Assembly: GCA_001799565.1 (NCBI GenBank)
Contig: MGTS01000035.1
Span: 1 to 53,818 of the forward strand
Source: Elusimicrobia bacterium GWA2_51_34
Lineage (GTDB): Bacteria > Elusimicrobiota > Elusimicrobia > Elusimicrobiales > UBA9959
Direction of reading: 5' to 3'
Length of the DNA stretch: 53,818 bases
The notes beneath the pieces were generated by a model. That model did not search any database, was not told the DNA's origin, and worked only from the letters and a program-made list of their open reading frames with translations. The stretch's first letter is position 1; every line of letters starts with the position of its first letter. The translations under genes were made by a program, and so were the position numbers. This document shows, one piece after another, positions 48,386 through 53,818 of the stretch.

Positions 48386-48576
48386 CGCTGTTCCCTTCTA
48401 AACTGCAAGTCAGGCCCGGGACAGGGACCATTTATTCAATTGTATTTTCATTTGAATCAATTTTCAACTATAATCGCAAGATCTTTATCGCGTCAGGTTG
48501 CAAATTTCCGGGGGAATTTATATTATCATAAGGCGCGCATCTCAGGACGGCGCAATATGCCAGCAGGGAGATAGTC

Positions 48577-50106
48577 ATGAAACATATTTTCGCAAAAAAA
48601 TCTCTTAAACGACTTCTTGAGGAAATGCACGACGATAACCGTCTGCGAAGGGTGTTAGGCCCCATAACTCTGACGTCTCTGGGAGTGGGCGCGATCATCG
48701 GAGCCGGTATTTTTGTGGCGACAGGCGCGGCCGCGAAGAGCGTCGCCGGCCCCGCACTCATGGTGTCTTACGCGCTGGCCGGTCTCACCTGCATATTTGC
48801 GGCGCTATGTTACGCGGAATTCGCGTCAATGGCTCCTGTAGCCGGTTCTGCCTATACCTACGCTTATACCACCATGGGCGAATTGTTCGCCTGGATAATC
48901 GGCTGGGACCTTGTTCTTGAATACGCGGTAGGGTCCGCGACAGTGGCCAACGGCTGGTCGGGCTATTTCCAGAGCGTGCTTGCCAAATTAGGCATAGCCC
49001 TGCCGGAATATCTGCAGAAGGCGCATTATACCTACGATAACGGCCATTTCCTCGCGACCGGTTCCTGGGTCAATCTGCCCGCGATATGCATTGTGATACT
49101 TGTCACACTCATCCTGATAAAAGGCATCCGTGAAAGCGCCACGTTCAACGCCGCAATGGTATTTCTGAAGGTGGCGGCGGTGCTTTTCGTTATATTCGTA
49201 GGAGCTTTTTACATCAACCCCGCCAATTACATTCCCTTCGCCCCTTTCGGCTGGACCGGGATAAGCTTTTTCGGGGTACCGATGTTCGGACAGACGAACG
49301 CCGGCGGCGATCCGGTGGGGATGATAGCGGGCTCCGCCATCATTTTCTTCGCGTATATAGGTTTTGACTCCGTCTCCACCCACGCCGAGGAGGCGGTCAA
49401 CCCGAAGCGGGATATTCCCATCGGGATAATAGCGTCTCTCGTCATCTGCACGGTGCTTTATATCGCGGTGGTAGCCGTTCTTACCGGGATGGTCCCGTAT
49501 GCCCAGCTCAGCAAGGACGCGGCCGTAGCCGACGCGTTCAAACAAGCCGGCCTGCCCTGGGCCGAATTTATCATAGCTGCGGCAGGCGTAGCGGGTATCA
49601 CTTCGGTCCTGCTTGTGATGATGCTCAGCGGGCCACGCGTCTTCCTGGCAATGGCGCGCGACGGGCTTATTCCGGCCAAATTCTTTGCGGATGTCCATCC
49701 AAAATTCCGCACACCCTGGAAAAGCACGATGGCTATCGGTGTTTTCGTCAGCGTCATGGCCGGCCTGCTGCCCATAGACGCTCTGCTGCACCTGGCGAAT
49801 ATAGGCACATTGTTCGCCTTCGCTATGGTTTGCGGCGCGGTGCTTATAATGAGGAAACTGGACCCTCATGTGGAAAGGCCGTTCCGATGCCCGTGGGTAC
49901 CGTTAATCCCTCTGTTGGGCATAGGAAGCTGCCTGCTCCTGATGGCCTCGCTGCCCGCGGCGAACTGGTGGCGGCTTTTTGCCTGGCTGGGTATCGGGCT
50001 GGTGATTTACTTCGCTTACAGCCGCAAACATAGTTTTCTCGGCAAGGAACTCAGAGGGGAAAAAATTACCGACAAGCCGGTGATACACGTTAATTTAAAG
50101 CATTAA
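48577..50106 (+). CDS. APC-family amino-acid permease (cationic type)
   Basis: 509 residues with 12-14 membrane helices. The start (TLTSLGVGAIIGAGIFVATG) is the first-helix binding motif of APC transporters; the next segments AGPALMVSYALAGLTCIFAALCYAE and FFAYIGFDSVSTHAEEAVNP match CAT/YfnA-like permeases. It imports amino acids, probably basic or branched, by proton symport or exchange. GGGAGA lies 7 bases before the ATG and TATAAT at 48469-48474 is a possible -10. A strong hairpin and a terminator follow the stop. Confidence 0.9.
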   Translation: MKHIFAKKSLKRLLEEMHDDNRLRRVLGPITLTSLGVGAIIGAGIFVATGAAAKSVAGPALMVSYALAGLTCIFAALCYAEFASMAPVAGSAYTYAYTTMGELFAWIIGWDLVLEYAVGSATVANGWSGYFQSVLAKLGIALPEYLQKAHYTYDNGHFLATGSWVNLPAICIVILVTLILIKGIRESATFNAAMVFLKVAAVLFVIFVGAFYINPANYIPFAPFGWTGISFFGVPMFGQTNAGGDPVGMIAGSAIIFFAYIGFDSVSTHAEEAVNPKRDIPIGIIASLVICTVLYIAVVAVLTGMVPYAQLSKDAAVADAFKQAGLPWAEFIIAAAGVAGITSVLLVMMLSGPRVFLAMARDGLIPAKFFADVHPKFRTPWKSTMAIGVFVSVMAGLLPIDALLHLANIGTLFAFAMVCGAVLIMRKLDPHVERPFRCPWVPLIPLLGIGSCLLLMASLPAANWWRLFAWLGIGLVIYFAYSRKHSFLGKELRGEKITDKPVIHVNLKH

Positions 50107-50107
50107 T

Positions 50108-50163
50108 CCCACCACCCGCATATTTGCCGAAGGCGAATCTTCGATTCGCGTGCGGGTGGTGGG
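50108..50163. other. two-tier hairpin after permease
   Basis: CCCACCACCCGCA (50108-50120) pairs perfectly with TGCGGGTGGTGGG (50151-50163); inside, GCGAATC pairs with GATTCGC around TTC. No U tract, so it may protect the 3' end of the message. Confidence 0.7.
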
Positions 50164-50179
50164 ATAACCCCGCCACCCA

Positions 50180-50217
50180 ATAAAAAGCCATCCGCCTTGG
50201 GCGGATGGCTTTTTATT
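50180..50217. terminator. bidirectional intrinsic terminator
   Basis: AATAAAAAGCCATCCGCC, loop TTGG, GCGGATGGCTTTTTATT: a 12-bp GC-rich stem flanked by A and T tracts, working for the permease and the convergent P-loop gene. Confidence 0.9.
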
Positions 50218-50230
50218 CATGATCCGCGGT

Positions 50231-51214
50231 TTATTTCCCGGCCGCGGTCCTAAGGGCGTACATTTTGTCGGTGGCGGCCTTTATTCCCAGGCGCACGTTT
50301 TTCACCTTCTCCGCCGGCCAATCAGCCTTTTCATCGCGCAGAAAACTGGTTTTATCCACGCGATTGTCAAAACGTCCTATCGGGAGGTGATAGTTAACCC
50401 CGCCGGCGCTTATGGTAACCGTGCCTGGAACCTCCGAATTTTTTTCCAGCCAGTCCATATCGTCGGTACCGTAATCGTTCATCATCACTTCCATGGGCAC
50501 GCCATGGTGCAGGATGGAACCGGGGTCATTCGGATCGGTGCGGGCCGTATTCTTGCGGCGGGACTCTTCAGGCGTCACCCAAACGTACAGGATTACCGCT
50601 TTCTTAATAATTTCAGGGGCGAACTCGCCCAGGGAATACCGGTAGCCGAACGGCGCGGCCAGCGGCATGGCGGAGCCGTGCGCGCCCCCGCGGGCGGCTT
50701 CTATAATAATGGTCTTGCCCTCAAAAGAAGCGGGGTAGGCGGCGTGCTTTTCATCAAGCATGGAGCGGGCCTCTTTTTCAAGCGCGGCGGTGATTATAGT
50801 GATCGTTCCCGCGTCAAGCGCCGAAAGCCTGGGGCTTATGCCGGCCTTCCCGGCGGCATTTTCCACGCGCTTCACAAGAAGAGCCGCGGCGGACGGGGCT
50901 TCGGAAACACGCTTCGCCAGCAGATCGGCATAATCCTCGTTGATAAGGTGTATAAGCGTGCCCCAGTCCTTCGGGTCCGCGAACGGCCTGTCCGGAGACT
51001 TGAAGAACATGCGGGCCTTGCCCAGTTTCACCAGTTCGTCGTCAACGCGCCGCATCATATGCACGTAGGGGAAGTCGTCAAGCTGAATAGTGTCGCCTAT
51101 GTGAAAATCCCGTTTAAGTTCCGCGGCGGACATATTGGCCAGGTAACGGCGTACCTCGGATTTACCCGAGGCGGGCAGGGCCAGCAGCAGTATCACATCA
51201 AAAGTTTCATTCAT
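50231..51214 (-). CDS. P-loop protein of unknown function (paralogue)
   Basis: 327 residues, closely related over its whole length to the protein at 47318, without the 40-residue duplication. It has the same ALPASGKSEVRRYL P-loop, IQLDDFPYVHMMRRVD, and WVTPEESRRKNTARTDPNDPGS. Two conserved copies on either side of an amino-acid permease suggest a shared task, perhaps sensing or modifying a transported compound, but this is only context. GGAGG lies 4 bases before the ATG. Confidence 0.7.
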   Translation of the reverse strand: MNETFDVILLLALPASGKSEVRRYLANMSAAELKRDFHIGDTIQLDDFPYVHMMRRVDDELVKLGKARMFFKSPDRPFADPKDWGTLIHLINEDYADLLAKRVSEAPSAAALLVKRVENAAGKAGISPRLSALDAGTITIITAALEKEARSMLDEKHAAYPASFEGKTIIIEAARGGAHGSAMPLAAPFGYRYSLGEFAPEIIKKAVILYVWVTPEESRRKNTARTDPNDPGSILHHGVPMEVMMNDYGTDDMDWLEKNSEVPGTVTISAGGVNYHLPIGRFDNRVDKTSFLRDEKADWPAEKVKNVRLGIKAATDKMYALRTAAGK

Positions 51215-51314
51215 AAAACCTCCAGCAGGAATATGGGTTATTCTAAATTATATATCCGCCGGTTTCAAGCGTTATTCCTGGCCGCTTTTTAATTCTCGCC
51301 ATTCTACATTAATG

Positions 51315-51320
51315 TATAAT
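51315..51320 (+). promoter_or_regulatory. TATAAT 9 bases before terC
   Basis: A consensus Pribnow box followed after 9 bases by the ATG at 51330. The ATG at 51312 in the same frame lies within the promoter and is rejected. Confidence 0.6.
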
Positions 51321-51329
51321 TTGTCCTAT

Positions 51330-52307
51330 ATGATGACCCCTTCTGAAATCATGTGGAGCATTTTCATTATAACCGCGGCCGCGCTTTTTGTAGCGGATAT
51401 AAAACTTTCCGCCGGGCGTGCCCATGAAATAGCACGCAAAGAGGCCATGACGCTCTGCGCCTTCTGGGTAATAGTGGCCTCGCTGTTCGGACTGCTCACC
51501 GGTCGCATGCTGGGCGCAGAGAAGATGATAGAGTTCTTTACGGCCTATATCATTGAGTACTCGCTTTCAATGGACAACATGTTCGTATTCATCATGATCT
51601 TCGCCTACTTCGGCATCCCAAAAAAATACCAGCCGAAGATCCTTACTTGGGGCATACTCGGCGCCGTCTTCATGCGCCTGATACTTATTTTCACCGGCAT
51701 AAAGCTGATACACACTTTCAACTGGATAATTTACATCTTCGGCGCCATACTTATTTTCACGGCCATAAAAATGATGTTGCAGAAAGAGGGCGGCATGGAC
51801 CCCGGCAGGAACCCGGTATTAAAATTGCTGGCAAAGTTTTTGCCGATAGATAAGGATTCGGAAAGCGGAAATTTCTTCACAAAAAAGGAAATCTGGCATG
51901 CCACGCCCCTTTTTGCCACGCTGATAGTGGTGGAGACCTCCGACCTTGTCTTCGCGGTGGATTCAATACCCGCGGTGCTGGCTATCTCCACGGACAAATT
52001 CATCGTCTACACCTCCAATGTGTTCGCCGTGGTGGGCCTGCGCTCGCTGTACTTCCTGCTGGCCTCAATTATGGACCTGTTCCGCTACCTTAAGGCGGGC
52101 ATTGCCATAATACTGCTATACGTCGGAGTGAAAATGCTTATTTCCGGATACATACATATCCCCACGCTGCTTTCGCTGGGCGTGGTGCTGGGCATACTGA
52201 TGGCTTCAATACTATTATCTGTAATTATTAAGCATAACAAGAGGGTATCCGCCACTACAGCGTTGGCGGACCCGCCGAAGAAGTGTGGCGGGGAGGGTAG
52301 AGGATAG
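51330..52307 (+). CDS. TerC-family membrane protein
   Basis: 325 residues, about eight membrane helices. It has the two TerC hallmarks, EYSLSMDNMFVF and VETSDLVFAVDSIPAV, each with buried acidic residues. TerC proteins are linked to tellurite resistance and to manganese export that protects exported metalloproteins. The last 13 residues (ADPPKKCGGEGRG) are encoded by a variant of the GC-rich repeat core found elsewhere here, so the natural C-terminus was probably shorter. The stop codon touches the terminator. Confidence 0.88.
   Translation: MMTPSEIMWSIFIITAAALFVADIKLSAGRAHEIARKEAMTLCAFWVIVASLFGLLTGRMLGAEKMIEFFTAYIIEYSLSMDNMFVFIMIFAYFGIPKKYQPKILTWGILGAVFMRLILIFTGIKLIHTFNWIIYIFGAILIFTAIKMMLQKEGGMDPGRNPVLKLLAKFLPIDKDSESGNFFTKKEIWHATPLFATLIVVETSDLVFAVDSIPAVLAISTDKFIVYTSNVFAVVGLRSLYFLLASIMDLFRYLKAGIAIILLYVGVKMLISGYIHIPTLLSLGVVLGILMASILLSVIIKHNKRVSATTALADPPKKCGGEGRG
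52266..52293 (+). repeat. variant GC core in the 3' end of terC
   Basis: GGCGGACCCGCC, a 10-base spacer and GGCGGG match the ends of the 32-bp core at 39521-39552, with a different middle. Heptad-like GGGTAGA GGATAG follows, as in the complete elements. Confidence 0.55.
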
Positions 52308-52341
52308 AAAAAAGCCCCGGAAGTTATCCGGGGCTTTTTTT
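52308..52341. terminator. bidirectional intrinsic terminator
   Basis: AAAAAAGCCCCGG, loop AAGTTAT, CCGGGGCTTTTTTT: a 7-bp GC stem with A and T tracts on both sides, between the convergent terC and FKBP genes. Confidence 0.92.
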
Positions 52342-52361
52342 GTTCCACTATTTAAAGAAAC

Positions 52362-53177
52362 TTATTTCTTTTCCGCAGGCCTGGTTTCCGCCACCGGTTT
52401 GGCCTGACTGGCTGCCGGCGTACCGCCGATAGCGGGCGCGGCGGGCTCAGGCTTTACTATTTCAAGCAGCTCCACGTCAAACACCAGTGTAGAGCCGCCG
52501 GGTACGGCGCCACCGGCGCCCTGATCGCCGTACGCGGTGTCCGAGGGGCATATAAGCGTAGCCTTGCCGCCTACTTTCATTTTCTGCACACCTTCAGTCC
52601 AGCAGGGAATAACTCCGTTAAGCGGGAATTCCGCCGGTGTTCCTCTGTCAACCGAGCTGTCAAAAACCTTACCTTCGGGAAAGGTGCCGTGATAGTGCAC
52701 TTTTACCGTATCAGTGGCTTTGGGGCCGGAGCCCTTACCGCTCTTTACCGGAATATAAACAACTCCGCTGGGCAGCTTAATGGCGCCCTTTTTTTTGGCC
52801 ATTTTTTTAAGGAAATTTTTACCCTTTTCTTTTTCCGCGTTCACTATTTTAGCCTGCTTAGCGCCCAGATACTCGTTTAACTTCGGGCCGTAAGACTCGT
52901 CTACTTTTGCTTTTTTACCGTTCATGGATTCGGAAAAACCCATAACGATGTACTTGTTTTCCTCGGGAGTGAACCCGAGCAGTTTGATCTTGGAACTTAC
53001 CGCCATTCCAAGAAAATAAAGCGTCTTCTGGTCTTCGTTGTCGAAGTCGCCCTTATCTGCCGCTGCCGGAGCGCTTACCGCGGGCGCGGTTTGCCCGGTA
53101 GTCGCCGCGACCGGCGCCTGGGCCATAAGTCCCGCCGGCAAAGTCAACGCTAGAATTGCAAGAACTATCTTGTTCAT
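52362..53177 (-). CDS. periplasmic FKBP-type peptidyl-prolyl isomerase
   Basis: 271 residues. Signal peptide MNKIVLAILALTLPAGLMAQ. A helical dimerisation domain (about 45-130) is followed by the FKBP domain (about 135-240) with VKVHYHGTF, GKVFDSSVDRGTP, IPCWTEGVQKMKVGGKA and GSTLVFDVELL, as in FkpA/Mip. It catalyses proline isomerisation and helps fold envelope proteins. The C-terminal tail is Pro/Ala/Lys-rich. GGGAGG lies 8 bases before the ATG. Confidence 0.93.
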   Translation of the reverse strand: MNKIVLAILALTLPAGLMAQAPVAATTGQTAPAVSAPAAADKGDFDNEDQKTLYFLGMAVSSKIKLLGFTPEENKYIVMGFSESMNGKKAKVDESYGPKLNEYLGAKQAKIVNAEKEKGKNFLKKMAKKKGAIKLPSGVVYIPVKSGKGSGPKATDTVKVHYHGTFPEGKVFDSSVDRGTPAEFPLNGVIPCWTEGVQKMKVGGKATLICPSDTAYGDQGAGGAVPGGSTLVFDVELLEIVKPEPAAPAIGGTPAASQAKPVAETRPAEKK

Positions 53178-53252
53178 TTAGTTTCCTCCCGTTTCAAATA
53201 TACTACAAAAAAACCGCCCTGCAAATCACCCGCAATCCCGTACCGTAAAAAC

Positions 53253-53675
53253 TTATTTACCCGCGCTGGTTACGCTCAAGGTTGCGTGCCTGACGCCGCT
53301 GACAGCCTTCAACGCGTCCGCCAGCGCTCGGACTTCGGCGCCGGAACCTTTAACGGCTATTATCTCAAGGCAGCTGTCATGGTCCAAATGCGCGCGCTGG
53401 GCGGAAATAATAATGCCGCCGTGATCGTACTGAATATCCAGCAGTTTGTTCGCGACTCCGCGCTTGTGATGGTTGTAAACTATGGTTACGGCGCCGGCCA
53501 CGGCTCCGCCCCTGGCGAAAACATCGGCCACAAACTCCTTGCGGATGAGGTCGGCTATGGCTTTGGAGCGGTTGGTATAGCCTTCGCGCGAAATATAGGC
53601 GTCAAAGCGCCGCAGGAGATCTCCCTTCAGCGAAACCCCGAATCTGGAAAGTTTTTCAGCGGTCTGTGCCATCAT
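53253..53675 (-). CDS. NikR-like regulator with altered metal site
   Basis: 140 residues. N-terminal ribbon-helix-helix (RFGVSLKGDLLRRFDAYISREG, TNRSKAIADLIR) binds DNA; the C-terminal ACT domain has AHLDHDSCLEIIAVKG. Of the four nickel ligands known in E. coli NikR (His76, His87, His89, Cys95), only the last two are kept (His96, Cys102 here); the others are Tyr83 and Arg94. It may sense another metal or ligand. An extended -10 (TGT-TACAAT) lies 7 bases before the ATG, so it may be leaderless. Confidence 0.85.
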   Translation of the reverse strand: MMAQTAEKLSRFGVSLKGDLLRRFDAYISREGYTNRSKAIADLIRKEFVADVFARGGAVAGAVTIVYNHHKRGVANKLLDIQYDHGGIIISAQRAHLDHDSCLEIIAVKGSGAEVRALADALKAVSGVRHATLSVTSAGK

Positions 53676-53768
53676 CCTGTAAATTGTAACACAAGCGCCG
53701 GCGGGCGCTCAAGCTGCTCCTTTTTCCCTAATCCTCCGCTAACTATACTTTTGTATTGGGAAGCAGAT

Positions 53769-53785
53769 TTCACCCAATGGGTGAA
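53769..53785. other. 7-bp palindrome near right end
   Basis: TTCACCC and GGGTGAA around AAT, downstream of TATACT at about 53745. It could be an operator of a gene beyond the window. Confidence 0.3.
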
Positions 53786-53818
53786 GCTACGCTTTACTCG
53801 GATTACCACGCCAGTCTG

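Noticed and set aside
48988-49869. 293-residue minus-strand frame inside the permease gene
   Set aside because: Shadow frame; the plus frame encodes a clear APC transporter.
50219-51292. 357-residue plus-strand frame opposite the P-loop gene
   Set aside because: It is slightly longer than the real gene but has no motifs; the minus frame has a Walker A motif, a paralogue and a good ribosome site.

Overview
The window looks like a chromosomal segment of a Gram-negative, type IV-piliated bacterium from a poorly cultured lineage. It has a complete inner-membrane pilus assembly set with a secretin, OmpA-like and PorV-like outer-membrane proteins, and secreted proteins ending in FlgD/type IX-like C-terminal domains. 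Gene content and style are most like Elusimicrobiota, but this is inferred from gene families only; no rRNA is present to confirm it.

Bases 1-13,700 hold the most novel content, a candidate ribosomal-peptide (RiPP) locus. On the plus strand lie a PqqD-like leader-binding protein, two tiny precursor-like peptides (near-identical leaders, different short C-terminal cores each with one arginine), a radical SAM/SPASM enzyme with no canonical start codon, a PaaK-like adenylate-forming enzyme, a FabD-like acyltransferase without the malonate-binding arginine, and an HprK-like kinase. Converging on it from the minus strand is a set with a UPF0489 protein (the family of peptide arginases), two GT2 glycosyltransferases and a 1699-residue fusion of an S26 signal-peptidase-like domain, a repetitive beta-helix and a nucleotidyltransferase-like domain. 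The proposal is that PqqD presents the leader, the radical SAM enzyme, kinase, acyl enzymes and arginase modify the short core, and the S26 protein may cut the leader. The set has no lasso cyclase.

Bases 13,700-16,900 carry a GT1 glycosyltransferase and a TMTC-like membrane protein with TPRs. Bases 16,900-30,200 are a type IV pilus locus on the minus strand: peptidase-MA protein, four pilin-like genes, pilC, pilB, pilQ, pilP, pilO, a pilM-pilN fusion and an OmpA-family protein. Bases 30,300-35,500 carry two O-antigen-ligase/Wzy-like TPR proteins, followed by tRNA-Thr(CGU) and a degraded copy of it. Bases 35,900-44,100 hold two pairs of a PorV-like protein with a large secreted CTD protein; one CTD gene is preceded by a probable cyclic-di-GMP riboswitch and terminator. 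Bases 44,200-47,200 are two histidine kinases and a response regulator. The right end has two paralogous P-loop proteins around an amino-acid permease, TerC, an FKBP isomerase and a NikR-like regulator lacking two nickel ligands.

Two window-wide patterns stand out. First, about thirteen intergenic regions between 19.9 and 47.3 kb hold degenerate tandem repeats with a strict period of 7 (sometimes 8 or 10) bases, usually as two complementary arms; three also carry a shared 32-bp GC-rich core. Second, many genes that begin transcription units have a Pribnow-like box only 6-9 bases before the ATG and no Shine-Dalgarno sequence, suggesting leaderless mRNAs, whereas genes inside operons have clear Shine-Dalgarno sites.
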